Shown: piece by piece, positions 21,396 to 33,420 of the stretch
Position numbering within the stretch: position 1 is the first letter of the stretch
Layout: each line of letters begins with the position of its first letter
From: Piliocolobus tephrosceles
Lineage: Eukaryota > Chordata > Mammalia > Primates > Cercopithecidae
Direction: 5' to 3'
DNA: 64,000 bases
NCBI RefSeq assembly: GCF_002776525.5
Contig: NC_045434.1
Span: 197,860,276-197,924,275, forward strand
Notes under the pieces: model-generated
Told to the model about the DNA's origin: nothing
Database searches by the model: none
The model's input: the letters and a program-made list of their open reading frames with translations, nothing else
Position numbers and translations under genes: made by a program

Positions 21396-23029
21396 TACCC
21401 ACGTTTAGTATCACATTAACAAAGCATTATGCAGGAAATAAGATTGGCAGTTTTAATTTTAATAGACTGATGGTTCATAAATGGTTACCTAGCATTAACT
21501 GATTGGTAATAAACAAAGTCTGATTAATTTAGAGTTGTATATACAACCAAGGAAAGTTTAAAAGGGTATATGATTACCAATTTTCCATTCATATTTGTGA
21601 TTAGTGAATAGTCTATCTTGTTTCAGTTGAAAGGCTATATATACAAATATATACACATGTATTTTTTTTTTTAAATAAAGCGATAAAACTGTTTTCTAGG
21701 ATTCACTGTTGAGGTGGCAGACAACCATGGCAGCTCCTGATTCCAAGTGAAGAATTTGAGAAGAAATTTTAGTGCCTCCAAACGTGTTAGTAGACTTCAA
21801 ATAAATGGACAAGTTCTAAATAGTAATCTGATTCACTCACAGGCTATATATCAACCAAACAGATTCTAAGATTCTTCAACCTGCAGTTCTCACCTGGCAC
21901 TCTCAGGCCTCGGGTGTTCTGTTTGACCCACAAAGGCTCATTTTACAGATGTTTCACAGAAACGTAACACTGTAAGAAGTGCAGTTTGAGATAAATGAAA
22001 CTAAGCCGATAGGTAATGGCTAAAAATTTCAAGACATCTTTGATTTACTTCCAAAAAGGCCTTTAGTAAATATTCAACACTTGATTAAAACTCATTCAAA
22101 TATTTCCCTTACGTGACATCAAGAGCAAAGTGCACAGAACTCATGCCTTGCAACAGGGTGCAAATATTCTCGTGTTTTGGGGTTTATTATTTTTACCCTC
22201 ACTTGTCATGGTAGTCTTTCAGATGAAATAAATTATTCTGTTGTTTCCCATTTTCTTTCTAGATGAAGAAAAGGAAATAAAAACAAAACCGAAAGGAAAA
22301 GAAAGGAATGAAAAGGAGGAATCCTATAGGAGCTAATGTTTTCAGAGACTTGAGTGGCTTAATTTCTATTAAAATATAATTCAGTACACTTGCAACAGTT
22401 GGAGGAAGCTGGGCTGGTGACTTAGTTCCAGCTGCTCGGTATCAAATGAGTGCAGCATAGCTATAGGACACTAGAGCTGGCTGTTGAAGATGACCTATCT
22501 GTAACAAGTTGACTTGCCCAATGAAGAAAAAAGTACTAGGTATGTAGGCCTTATCTTTTAAATTGAGCTCCTTTTTTCTCCAGAAAGAGAATAACAAAAA
22601 AAAATTGAGTTCCTTTTTGAAGGTGCTGATTTTCAAGGCATAAAATTAATTCACACATACCAAAGAGACTACTGGACACTATATAAACATACAACAACAA
22701 CAAAAAACCTCACAAAAGTTAACACCATCGAATCAGAATTATTTGTTTCAGAACGCTTTACTACTATTAATTATTCTTTATACTACATTTGCTATATTCT
22801 GGTTTGACTGAGAATCAAGTCACTAATTGAACGAATTAATCATGGACTCAACAAAACAAACACACCAAGACTCTTTGTCACTAAGAATTTGTCTTTGTCC
22901 CAGTTCAACCAGTTAAGAATTTTACTGATTTGGATTGTTAATTTGTCTACTTTTAATGTCAATATGTGGAGGAATACTTCAAAAAAAAATAGCACCCATG
23001 AAAAGATTTCAAATACAGATTCCATAATT

Positions 23030-23323
23030 CCTTTTTGTTTCTGAGATGGAGTCTCACTCTGTTGCCCAGGCTAGAGTGCAGTGGCGTGATTTCAGTTCAC
23101 TGCAGCCTCTGCCTCCCGGATTCAAGCGATTCTCCTGCGTCAGCTTCCCGAGTAGCTGGGACTACAGGCACTCACCACCATGCCCGGCTGATTTTCGTAT
23201 TTTTAGTAGAGACAGGATTTCACCACATTGGCCACGCTGGTCTTGAACTCCTGACCTCAAGTGATCGCCTGCCCTGGCCTCTCAAAGTGCTGGGATTACA
23301 AGAGGGAGCCACTTTGCCCAGCC
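23030..23323 (-). mobile_element. AluS
   Basis: Flanked by caaatacagattccataatt (23010-23029) and caaatatagattctataatt (23324-23343). Confidence 0.95.
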
Positions 23324-23539
23324 CAAATATAGATTCTATAATTTTTAACATCTTAATAACAGTTTAGAAGTGTATACTGATAACAGGTTTAAAAAAACAT
23401 TCACTAATAACTCTATTAATTCAGCTCTTAGCAGCCTCAACAGGATGTATCATCTTTGAAATCGTCTTGAAAAAGAACATAAAGACATAGCAACAAAGTA
23501 CTCCCTCTCTGTGTGTCTATGTCTCCCTCGTCTCTCAAT

Positions 23540-23738
23540 CACACACACACAAACATATCCCCACCTACCCACCCACACACACCCCCTCAACCCACACACA
23601 TTCACACACACACACCCCTACTCACACACACCCCACCACCCACACACTCCCACCACCCACCTACCCACACACACACTCTACACACACACACACACACACA
23701 CCCCACCCACACACATTCACACACACACACACACACAC
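23540..23738. repeat. Compound CA / CCCA-rich microsatellite
   Basis: About 200 bp of (CA)n interrupted by CCCACC, CTACC and ATTCACA units. The Thr/His/Pro-rich frames across it are translation of the repeat, not a gene. Confidence 0.95.
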
Positions 23739-24189
23739 TGGGTACACATGTGATTCTGAATGCAGTCATAAAGCACAATTATCTTGAATTGGACTGTTCT
23801 AACAAGTGCTTCATGCAGCTCAAGTCAACTTTACAAAGGGGAAAAATGGAGTCTGACTTTCCTGTCTGGCCAGCAGCAGGAAATAGATGATCTCTCTGAA
23901 AGACAGGCCTGTTTCATTCCATTTAGTCTCTTGGCATGTGTCATTCATGCTGCTGCTACTGAAGATCATGGAAACTGAACTGATTTCTCAAGTTACTGAA
24001 GACTGTTTTCAGAAAGGTGGAACCACACAGACATGATCATGAAAATAAAACTATCTGAAGAGTCTATTTGGGAATCAGATTTTCTTCTGAGTTTCTAACT
24101 GCCTTTTAAGATATGCAGAACTATCAGTTTCATAGTTCCATTGTAACATTTTAAACTATGACAAAAGTGAAGTTTTTCTCCCTTCCTTT

Positions 24190-24330
24190 TTCCTGAATTT
24201 AAACATAAGGTGACTGACTCCAAGGAAGACGAGGCAGCTTGCCCAAGGTCCCAGTGAAATCAGTGATAGAGCTCTCTCGTACGCAGCCAGGTCTCACTCC
24301 TGAAATTTTCTATACTATGCCATGGTTGTT
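24190..24330 (-). mobile_element. MIR SINE
   Basis: 'cagcttgcccaaggtcccag' and 'gcagccaggtctcactcctg' match the MIR core in reverse orientation. Confidence 0.65.
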
Positions 24331-25071
24331 TCCCAACTGATGACATGCCAGAACATCCTTAACTCTGCCCTCAATTTTAATATTTTCACTTATATTATCT
24401 GAAGCTTTTGTTCAAATCGTTTATGTAAATCGAAATTCTTTGTGAAGCCTGGGCGCTTTTTTTATCTAAACGTTCTTTAAATTGCAATATGAACAGAAAA
24501 TTAGGTTTGGAAATGACTCCCACCAAAGCACTAAGGCTGCTCTGACAGGCAAGTAATGGGAGATTGTTCAAAGCCTCACAAGGGACACATGAATACTACC
24601 AGCATAGCCATTAATGCCAACTGAGATTCAAAGAGAACATGTCATACAGTGCCAGAACTAGAAAAGGGGTTGTTCTTATGGATGAAATGTCATGTAACAA
24701 TCATTTTTTTCAAATCATAAAGTAAGCTGCTAAGTAACTCTCAGGAGTTCTATTGTTCTCCACTGGTTTGTTCTGGAGTCAGTACTTCTCACCAAGATAT
24801 TAGGCAATTACCAGGAAAAGCAGGAAAATAAGCACTATAGGCATTTTCTCCCCCACAAATTTCTAAAAAGAGTCACATTTAATGTTTTAAGATTAAGAAT
24901 ATATTATGAAAAGTACTACAGGGATGTTTTATTCCTCTGTGATAGCTTTCATATATACTGGTGGGTTTTTGTTTTTGTTTTTGCTTTTTTTGAATCAATG
25001 TTCATTTTCTTGAGGTACCTTCTCTTTAAACTTTTGTTTACGACTATAAGTGTGTAAACCCATAGAAAAGA

Positions 25072-25399
25072 TCAGGCACAATGGCTAAAATCTGTAATCC
25101 CAGCACTTTGGGAGGCCAAGGTCAGAGGACTGCTTGAGCCCAGGAGTTCAAGATGAGCCTGGGTAACACAGGGTGAGCCTGTCTCTTAAAAATAAAAAAT
25201 TAGCCAGCTGCGGTAGTAAATGCCTATAGTCCTAGCTACTTGGGAGGCTGAGGCTGGAGGATTACTCGAGCCCAGGAGCTCGAGGCTACAAAGTAAGCCG
25301 TGATCGTGCCATTGCACTCCAGCCTCGGTGACAGAGGCAGACTCTGTCTCAAAAAAAAAAAAAAAAGAAAAGAAAATAAAAGAAAAAGAAAAAAGGAAA
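25072..25399 (+). mobile_element. AluJ
   Basis: Diverged Alu with A-rich tail; 'agaaaagat' and 'ggaaaagat' flank it. Confidence 0.9.
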
Positions 25400-26535
25400 A
25401 GATTTGGAAGAATAAAGACCAAACCTAAAATAAATTATCTCTCTGAAGGGGAAGTTGATGACTAGGGGGTGGGGATGGTAAAGACTCATTATTATGTACT
25501 ACTTGTATAGTTTTAGTTGCCCTAAGAAGCATTTTTTAGATTTACTGGAGACCTATGATTGCTAAAGACCAAAAAATATATGCTTCAATTTCAAGTGCTC
25601 TCTACTGTTGATTTTACATAAAGTCCTAGGTAATAAACATATATCTTCTTTGATATTTTCTAATTATGAGGCCCTGAATGCCTACCTCCCATGCGCCACT
25701 TTTTATATATAAACACTTAACATATACACTTAAACATATACACTTACACATATTTCCACATATACACATAAACATATATATACAAATCTGCAAATATCAA
25801 TCAACCTATAGGAATAATGCCTTTAAAAAGTCTGCAAATGAAAAGTAACAGACAACTCTGAAATAGCTATAATGGGTTTACTTCCTTTTCTGACCCAGAT
25901 TCCCATTATTTATGATGCTATTACTGGTATGTATCACAATTAAAGCACTGTATTAAACTATTCAATGAAGGCTTTTTCAAAGCATGGCAGTCAACTCACT
26001 TGCTCCAAGCCAAAAATGGAATAGGCGAAATTCATGTATTTTAGGACACAGTAAGGGTGTGTGCCTCGTGGCAGTCTGTTTTTAGGAGTTATATTGGGAA
26101 ACTTCCTTTGTGTATACATGTATTAAAAAAACAGTAATAGAAGGGTAACTACATGACTTATTTCATTCTTACAACATCTCTGTCCAACATGAATAAGGTA
26201 ATGTCTTCCCAAGAGCTTGTAGTTTTAACTCACTATTCCCAAAGTCTTATTTCTATATTTATATACATAACTAAAGGGGTTCCTAGATGACTTTATGGTT
26301 TATTTTCAATAAATTTTAAAGTCTGTAAAATTTCAAATATATGCACTAGCAGTAAGTAAAAATACATTTTAAGGGAATGATAGGAATCTGAGTACACTAA
26401 TCCAGAACTGGGAATGGAATTATAGCTATCGGGTAACTATCACCATATGACGCTCAGAAGGGTGACATACATGAATTCTGCCACTTTATCAAGTGATAAG
26501 CTGTCAATATTTTTTTCTGGACACTGTTCATGACT

Positions 26536-26920
26536 TGATATATAATACGGTTTAAATTTGTGTCCTTGCCCAAATCTCATATCAAATTGTAATCTTTAAT
26601 GTTGGAAGAGGGGCCTTCTGGGAGGTGACTGGATCACAAGGGCAGACTTCCCTTGCTGTTCTTGTGACAGTGAGTGAGTTCTCATAAGATCTGTTTGTTT
26701 AAAAATGTGTAACTCCTCCCCCTTCTCTCTTCTTCCTTCTCTGGCCATGAAAGACGTGTCTGCTTCCCCTTTGCCTTCTGTCATAATTGTAAGTCTCCTG
26801 AGGCCTCCCCAGTCATGTTTCCTGTACAACCTGCAGAACTGTAAGTCAATTAAACCTCTTTTCTTTATGATTTACCCACTCTCGGGTAGTTCTTTATAGC
26901 AATGTGAGAACAGACTAATA
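26536..26920 (+). mobile_element. MST-type MaLR solo LTR
   Basis: 'acggtttaaatttgtgtcct', 'ttggaagaggggccttctgg', 'ctcctgaggcctccccagtc' and 'gtcaattaaacctcttttct', with 'gagaacagactaata' at the end, are the ordered hallmarks of MST/THE1 LTRs. No internal region is attached. Confidence 0.9.
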
Positions 26921-27768
26921 GTTTTAAAAACAAGTATAATAGTAAATCATGTTGTGACACTTGCATCAAGAGGAATCCACTGCCAAACCCTAGATTTTCC
27001 CATTAATACAACTATTCTTAACTCTTGATTTAAATCTTTTGGGGAAGGGGATGTATCAATGTTCTTCACCTCAGACCTGTTTGCTAAAGGTTAGAATACA
27101 CATTCCTGAATAAAACAGAGCTTTCTATTCATCATGGCTCTTCTCAGCCCTCTCCACTATGGAAAATAAGCTATAAAGTCATCCAGGAGAGAAAGCTGCA
27201 AACAACTCTTCACTTAGCAAGAACAGACACGGGGCCACAGATAATTGCTCTTATTTTACAATACATTTAAACAAATATGATTAAAACCATGCTATAGAAA
27301 ATTATTGCTATTCCCTGAAACGTAAATTAAATGAAATTGACAACAATGGTATTCAACCTCCTAAAAATCCTTGTCTTTAAAGATCCAGATTATATAGGTC
27401 ACACGTTTAACACATTTGGGGCCAAGATGATGTCTGCTTAGAAAGTTCTTCACGACTCCATGTTTACACTGGAAAAAAGAAGTCAAGGATTTCACTGTAT
27501 CCACACTAACACTTGGCTCCTGGTGCTGCTCATGAAATTTAAGGTAAACATACAAAAGTTCCTTAAAAAGACTGAGTACCACATGCAGTGTATACTGACA
27601 GCGTGACTTGTCCAAAATAGTTATATACAAGTTAAGTTTGTCCCAAAACCAGCAGAACTTTAATACAATATATTTCCTTTAGAGAATACATGCCATCAAG
27701 GTGAAAATAGGACCAAACCGAAAAGAAAGTTCAGCTTAAGTTGACTGCAAACTGCGACCATGTCTTAC

Positions 27769-27878
27769 CTTTTCAGGTCAACAGTCGTCACACTAAATAC
27801 AACTCCTTTGAGCCAAAGAATCATGAAGAGCCTCTGGGAAAAGGGGCAGTTCCCTATGCTTTCACCATCACTGCCAGC
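27769..27878 (-). CDS. CLIC4: CLIC4 exon 2 (internal coding exon, residues ~25-61)
   Basis: Chloride intracellular channel 4 is a glutathione-transferase-fold protein that exists in soluble and membrane-associated forms. Read on the minus strand, the exon encodes AGSDGESIGNCPFSQR and continues through the hydrophobic stretch LFMILWLKGVVFSV to TTVDLK. This holds the glutaredoxin-like CPFS motif (Cys35 in full-length numbering) and the proposed single membrane-spanning segment of the family. The acceptor is 'ctgttttccag' before the first base at 27878, and the donor is AAAAG|gtaagaca after 27769. The 110-bp length is 36 codons plus two bases, so Arg61 is split as AG|G with exon 3. No stop or frameshift is present. 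The sequence distinguishes it from CLIC1, 5 and 6, and the introns show it is the real locus rather than a retrocopy. Exon 1 (about 24 residues) is not in the window. Confidence 0.97.
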
Positions 27879-28040
27879 CTGGAAAACAGAATTAAACATT
27901 AAAAAACAAGGTCAAAGTGATGATACTCAACATGACATAACTTTTTCTGAATTTTAATCAAGAGTACAAGAAGCCAGGAAAAGTTACATTGTGGAAGGAA
28001 GAGTAGAAATTTGGGTCTTTATTATTTTGTCTTTTCATTA

Positions 28041-28043
<3 letters not shown>

Positions 28044-28071
<28 letters not shown>

Positions 28072-28352
28072 GAGACAGGGTCTCCTTCTGTCACCCAGGC
28101 TGGAGTGCAGTGGTGCAATCGCAGCTCACTGCAACCTTAACCTCTCAGGCTCAAGCAATCCTCCCATCTTAGCCTCTCAAGTAGCTGGGGCTACAGGCAC
28201 GTACCACCATCCTGGCTAATTTTTAATATTTTTAGTAGAGATAGAGTTTCACCATGTTATCCAGGTTGGTCTTGAACGCCTGGACTCAAGTGAACTACCT
28301 GCCTCAGCCTCCCAAAGTGCTGGGATTACAGGCATAAGCCACTGCACCCAGC
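28044..28352 (-). mobile_element. AluJ/S
   Basis: 31-base T-run then reverse-complement Alu to 'cactgcacccagct'. It is about 165 bp upstream of CLIC4 exon 2 and sense relative to the gene. Confidence 0.93.
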
Positions 28353-28392
28353 TAGCACTAGCCTCTTTCTTTTCTTAAAAATGATCAGTCTA

Positions 28393-28710
28393 GGGCCAGG
28401 CGTGGTGGCACAGGCCTGTAATCCCAGCACTTTGGGAGGCCAAAGCGGGAGGATCACAAGGTCAGGAGTTTGAGTCCAGCCTGGCCAGTATGGTGAAACC
28501 CGTCTCTACTAAAAATACAAAAATTAGCCGGGTGTGGTGGCGGGTGCCTGTAGTCCCAGCTACTTGGAAGGCTGAGGGAGGAGAATCACTTGAACCCGGG
28601 ACACGGAGGTTGCAGCGAACTGAGATCACACCACTGTACTCCAGCCTGGGTGACAGAGAGATACTCTGTCTCAAAAATAAATAAACAAATAAGTAAATAA
28701 ATAAATAATA
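28393..28710 (+). mobile_element. AluS
   Basis: Tail is (AAAT)n. Target duplications 'aaaatgatcagtcta' (left) and 'aaaatgaccagtcta' (28711-28725). Confidence 0.95.
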
Positions 28711-28728
28711 AAAATGACCAGTCTAGTA

Positions 28729-28880
28729 TACTACTACCCAAGAGAACTTAATTCATGATGGAGATGATCCATATTGCCAATGTCCAATATAGTAGCCATT
28801 AGCAACATGCGGCTAGGGAGTACTTAAAATGGGTCTAGTTCAAGTGAACTGAATTTTTTTGTTTCATTTATTTTAAATTA
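28729..28880 (+). mobile_element. MER5A-like hAT element, left half
   Basis: 'aatgtccaatatagtagcca' followed by 'ttagcaacatgcggctaggg' and T/A-rich middle. Split by a Tigger-like element at 28881; continues at 29513 and 29835. Confidence 0.82.
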
Positions 28881-29168
28881 CAGTCATGCATCACTTACTG
28901 ATAGGGACACATTCTGAGAAATGTGCTGTTAGGCGATTTTGGCATTTTACAAGCATCACAGGATATGCTTACACAAACCTAGATGATATAGCCTACTACA
29001 CACCTTGTCTACATGGTATAGCCTAGTGCTCCTAGACTACAAACGTGTACAAACGTGTACAGCACGTTACTGTACTGAATACTGTAGGCAAATGGAATAT
29101 AATGGTAAGTATCTGTACATCTAGACACATCTAAACATAGAAAAGGTATAATAAAAATATGAATTATA
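28881..29168 (+). mobile_element. Tigger-type element inserted in MER5A, left part
   Basis: Starts with the terminal repeat 'cagtcatgcatcacttactg' after a TA. Contains 'tatagcctactacacacctt' and 'tgtactgaatactgtaggca', typical of the Tigger3/4-like nonautonomous elements. Confidence 0.8.
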
Positions 29169-29467
29169 AGCCAGGCGCAGTGGCTCATGCTTGTAATCTT
29201 AGCACTTTTGGAGGCCAAGGCGGGTAGATCGCCTGAGGTCAGGAGTTCAAGACCAGCCTGGCTAACATAGTGAAACCCCATCTCTTCCAAAATACAAAAA
29301 ATTAGCCAGATGTGGTGGTGTGCGCCTGTAGTCCCAGCTACTTGGGAGGCTGAGGTAGGAGAATCTCTTGAACCTGGGAAGTAGAGGTTGTAGTGAGCCG
29401 ACATCATGCCACGGCACTCCAGCCTGGCAAAAGAGCAAGACCGCGTCTCAAAAATAAAAAATAAAAG
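29169..29467 (+). mobile_element. AluS inside the Tigger-type element
   Basis: 'gaattata' before and 'gaattaca' after it form the target duplication. Confidence 0.93.
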
Positions 29468-29512
29468 CGAATTACAATCTTTTGAGACACTGGCATATGC
29501 AGCATCTGACTA
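29468..29512 (+). mobile_element. Tigger-type element, right end
   Basis: 'attacaatcttttgagacac', then 'gcagcatctgacta' followed by TA, the expected inverted terminus and TA target. Confidence 0.75.
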
Positions 29513-29536
29513 TAATTTATAATTTAAAACATAAAC
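29513..29536 (+). mobile_element. MER5A-like element, middle piece
   Basis: 'taatttataatttaaaacat' fits the A/T-rich MER5A middle between Tigger and Alu insertions. Confidence 0.65.
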
Positions 29537-29834
29537 TTTTTTTTTTTTTTTTTTGAGACGGAATCTCGCTCTGTACCCAGGTTGGAGTGCAGTGGCACGA
29601 TCTTGGCTCACTGCAGCCTCTGCCTCCCAGGCTCAAGTGATTCTTCTACCTCAGCCTCCTGAATAGCTGGGATTACAGGAGTGCACCACCACATCCAGCT
29701 AATTTTTGTATTTTTAGTAGAGACAGGGTTTCACCATGTTGGGTCAGGCTGGTCTCGAACTCCTGACCTCGTGATCCGCCCACCTTGGCCTCCCAAAGTG
29801 TTGGGATTACAGGCGTGAGCCACCGTGCCCAGCC
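29537..29834 (-). mobile_element. AluS inside MER5A-like element
   Basis: 'aaacataaac' left and 'aaacataata' right form the target duplication. Confidence 0.94.
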
Positions 29835-29902
29835 AAACATAATACGTTTTCATAATTCAAATAGCCACGAATGACTAATGGCAACTATGTTGGACAGAAT
29901 AG
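29835..29902 (+). mobile_element. MER5A-like element, right end
   Basis: 'caaatagccacgaatgacta' and 'actatgttggacagaat' match the inverted MER5A terminus. Confidence 0.8.
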
Positions 29903-30084
29903 TAATTCCTAGTGGGTACATAAATCCTTGCCTCCAGGCAAAGGCAAAGTCTGCTATGGGTTTTATGAAATGTAAAAATCATTTTTCATTACATCAGACA
30001 GTATTCTTAATAAGGCAAAGTAAAAAGGGAAACTTGTAGGTGTGCCTGCCTCCAAAAAAATTCATTATAAATATCCCATATCCT

Positions 30085-30374
30085 GGCTGAGCGCAGTGGC
30101 TCACTCCTGCAATCCCAGCACTTTGGGAGGCTGAGGCGGGCAGATCACAAGGTCAGGAGTTTAAGACCAGCCTGACCAACATGATGAAACTGCATCTCTA
30201 CAAAAAGGACAAAAATTAGCCGGCGTGGTGGCACATGCCTATAATCCCAGCTACTCGGGGGGCTGAGATAGGAGAATCGCCTAAACCTGGGAGGTGGAGG
30301 TTTCGGTGAGCCGAGATCGTGCCACTGCACTCCAGCCTGGGTGACAAAGTGAGACTCCATTTCAAAGATAAAAA
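30085..30374 (+). mobile_element. AluS
   Basis: 'aaatatcccatatcc' before and 'aaatatcctatacc' after it. Confidence 0.93.
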
Positions 30375-30392
30375 TAAATATCCTATACCCTG

Positions 30393-30576
30393 TTTTGTTT
30401 TGTTTTGTTTTTCAATTAGAGATAGGATCTTACTATGTTGCCCAGGCTGGTGTGCAGTGGTTACTCACAGGCACAATCACAGCAAACTGCAGTTTCAAAT
30501 TAGTGGACTTAAGAAATCCTCCCACCTCAGCCTCCCCAGTAGCTGAGACTACAGGCATGCACCACCACACCTGGCC
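30393..30576 (-). mobile_element. Single-arm Alu (FLAM-like)
   Basis: (TTTTG)n tail-equivalent then one reverse-complement arm, ending 'ccaccacacctggcc'. 'atatccta' and 'atatcctg' are possible duplications. Confidence 0.8.
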
Positions 30577-30740
30577 CATATCCTGTTGCACACATTCCTA
30601 CAGGGAGCAAGAAAATAACAAAAGATATATTTATAATAATCTATTGCTAATCCTACTTAATGAATGGCAATGACGAGGTAGATTTTCCTAAAAATCAGAA
30701 TGGTACAAATCGTTTTTAGTCCCATCATGTGTGCCCCAAG

Positions 30741-30926
30741 GTGGTGGTTTTTTTTTTTTTTTAAACTTTTATTTTAGGTTCAGGGATGTTATGTGCAGGT
30801 TTGTTACATAGGTAAACTCATGTCATGGGGTTTGTTGTACGGATTATTTCATCACCCAGGTACAAAGCCTAGCGCCTAATAGTTATTTTTTCCGATCCTC
30901 TCCCTCCTCTCATCCTCCACCCTCAA
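30741..30926 (-). mobile_element. L1 3' end (3' UTR) of a 5'-inverted L1
   Basis: T-run then 'aacttttattttaggttcag' and 'tgtgcaggtttgttacatag', the reverse-complement 3' UTR of an L1PB/L1MA-age element. It joins head-to-head to the segment at 30927. Confidence 0.88.
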
Positions 30927-31820
30927 GTAGAGCCCAGAAATAAGGCCACACACCTACAACCATCTGATCTTTGACAAAGCTGACAAAAACAAGTGATGTC
31001 AAAGACTCCATATTCAATAAATAGTGCTGGGATAACTGGCTAACCATAGGCAGAAGATTAAAACTGGAACCCTTCCTTACACCATACATAAAAATCAACT
31101 CAAGATGGATTAAAGACTTAAATGTAAAATCCAAAACTATAAAAACCCTGGAAGACAACCTAGTCAGTGCCATTCTGGACATAGGAACTGGCAAAGATTT
31201 CATGACGAAGATGCCAAAAACAATTGCAACGAAAGTTGACAAACAGGATCTAATAAAGAGTTTCCACATAGCAGAAGAAACTATCAACAGAGTAAACAGA
31301 CAACCTACAGAATGGGAGAAAATATTTGCAAAATATGCATCTGACACAGGTCTAATATCTAGCATCCATAAGGAACTTAAACAAAATTACAAGTAAAAAA
31401 CAAACAACCCTATTAAAAAGTGGGCAACAGACATGAACAGACACTTTTCAAAAGAAGACATACATGCAGCCAATAAGCATATGAAAAAAAGCTCAATATC
31501 ATTGATCACTAGAGAAAAACAAATCAAAACCACAATGAGACACCAGAATGGCTATTTTTAAAAAGTCAAAAAATAACAGATGCTGGCAAGGTTGTAGAGA
31601 AAAGGGAACACTATACACTGCTGGTGGGAGTGTAAATTAGTTAAACTATTGTGGAAAACAGTGTGACAATTCCTCAAAGAGCTAAAAATAGAACTATCAT
31701 TCGACTCAGCAATCCCATTACTGGGTATATACCCTGAGGAATATAAATCATTCTACCATAAAGACACATGCATACGTCTGTTCACTGCAGCACTATTCAT
31801 GATAGCAAGACATGGAATCA
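30927..31820 (+). mobile_element. Inverted L1 ORF2 C-terminal segment (pseudogene)
   Basis: Plus-orientation ORF2: 'atcaactcaagatggattaa' and 'gcaatcccattactgggtat'. A frame at 31202-31396 encodes NRVNRQPTEWEKIFAKYA. Frameshifts and stops break it. 'gccccaag' flanks the whole structure at 30733-30740 and 31821-31828. The arrangement fits twin-primed L1 integration. Confidence 0.9.
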
Positions 31821-32384
31821 GCCCCAAGTTTAAAAAGGAAAGATGGGCTGAAGGAAAAGGAGAGATGGGAAGGACAGAGAGCTGGAATGCTGGAAGAGAA
31901 CATTCTGACATTGCTAGAGTTCAACACAGCCTGTTGACTATGACGTCTATGGAGAGTGCCAGAAATAACTCTCCAATAAGTCATTCAAAGATGCTGGTGA
32001 AAGTACTGTTTATTACCCTAAAGTAACTCTCAAAAAATGCAGAAGCATTTCAGTAAAATGCTACATCAGTAAAAAGTCATTAATTCCTAAACTAATGGAG
32101 AGGTAAAGGGACTTTAAAAAACAAAAACAAAAACAAAAAAACATGGGCTTATAGTGAGGATTCTAGAAACCTAATCAGACAGCATGGGACAGTTACAACA
32201 GAGCTTGGTTTAAAAAAAAAAAAAAATCCGATTATTCTTTATCAGTAACAAAATATACACAGAATTTGAGGGCAGAATGAATCATATTAATTCCTAATAC
32301 TACATAAACTTGTACAAAAATGTACTTCCTAAAAAAGGCCTAGTTCTTAAATTTTATTGTGATTACAAATAACCTAAGGAAAAC

Positions 32385-32540
32385 ATTTAAAATGAAGACC
32401 CCAGGGCCTCATATCTAGAGATTCTGATTCAGCAGAACTCCTGGGTTGGGGCCCAGGAAGCCTTATTTTGTTATAGACACTCAAGGAGATTTCAAAGTAA
32501 GGCACCTGCCTACTGGATACATTAAGAAACACTGGTGTGG
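32385..32540 (+). mobile_element. hAT-type MER fossil (MER5B/MER58-like)
   Basis: 'agagattctgattcagcaga' then 'ggttggggcccaggaagcct' and 'taagaaacactggtg' follow this nonautonomous family; exact name uncertain. Confidence 0.6.
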
Positions 32541-33420
32541 GAAGGTTAGGATGATATTTGGTTCTCAGAACCCAAGTCAATTTACAGCACTAAATCATCG
32601 TACTATATAACAAACTGGTGTCCGAAGTTGCCTTTCTGATGATACTGACCATTAATAGCATGGAAAACTGATAACACACAAGTAAATTTACTACAGACAA
32701 GAAAATGTTAATACATTACCTTTCCAATTAGCTTGATAACCCAAATTTGAGATTTACTGGAAAAAAAAAACAAACCGTAGTTTGGTAGACAAAGAACTAG
32801 TCTGACTCAAGGTCTTTATCCTCCTCCACTTAATCTATAAAATTAACTAAAATTTCCCAAGCTGCCTGTCAAAGCAGTGTTAAAATCATTAAGTTGGTAA
32901 AGGAGACATAATAAAGATATTACATGTAGGAACTTAGAAACACGTTAAACTAAAAACAGGCTAAAGATGAATGGGGACTGGCTACAGAGCAGTCACCATA
33001 CATAATCTCCTACAGTGGTCTGCAGAGCCAGTCCTTGAGCATGGGCAAAAGAATCTCAGAATACACAACAGTTCATGAAGACCTGGTCAGGACACAAATG
33101 CCCCTTTCCTTTCACAGATGACTGCCTCCTTTCTCTATAATTTTCTAGCAAATTTTCCCAATTTACTTTTGTTTCTGGTATATCAGAAGCTTGTTACACA
33201 TCTCATACTCCTAATAAGCACTTTCCTTCATGCACACATAAATAAATGTGTATTCTTCAAAAATTCTTTACTAACCACTAATGACAAGTCAAATAAGAAA
33301 CGTCATCATGACCATGAACAACTTTTTCCAAAGTTTTAATAGCATCAGAAAATTGGGAGCTACTAGTCAGATGAAATATTTATTTTTATTTTATTTTTGA
33401 AAATTTTAAAAGTATACAAA

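Larger units (their letters stand above)
13285..27768 (-). other. CLIC4: CLIC4 intron 2 (14.5 kb)
   Basis: Lies between exons 2 and 3. The left 7 kb is crowded with Alus. The right half is mostly unannotatable AT-rich sequence with no supported feature at 16005-16594, 18603-19056, 20230-20509, 21396-23009, 23739-24189, 24331-25071, 25400-26535 and 26921-27768. The 89-codon minus-strand frame at 27361-27630 shows no family resemblance and is not called. Confidence 0.9.

Noticed and set aside
23540..23738. Repeat array considered as a CRISPR-like or minisatellite locus
   Set aside because: The units are irregular dinucleotide-based repeats without spacers, in a primate intron.
23511..23890. 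Thr/His/Pro-rich frames of 80 and 125 codons
   Set aside because: They are translation of the CA/CCCA microsatellite.
26596..26899. Reading frames on both strands in the 26.6-26.9 kb region
   Set aside because: They fall inside an MST-type LTR; no gene.
27361..27630. 89-codon minus-strand frame close to CLIC4 exon 2
   Set aside because: It lies in intron 2, has no splice-site context fitting CLIC4 and no family resemblance; open by chance.
30910..31396. 151-codon minus-strand and 64-codon plus-strand frames
   Set aside because: They lie in decayed L1 ORF2; the plus frame is a fragment of it and the minus frame is its shadow.
32374..32580. 68-codon minus-strand frame
   Set aside because: Coincides with an hAT-type MER fossil and has no family similarity.
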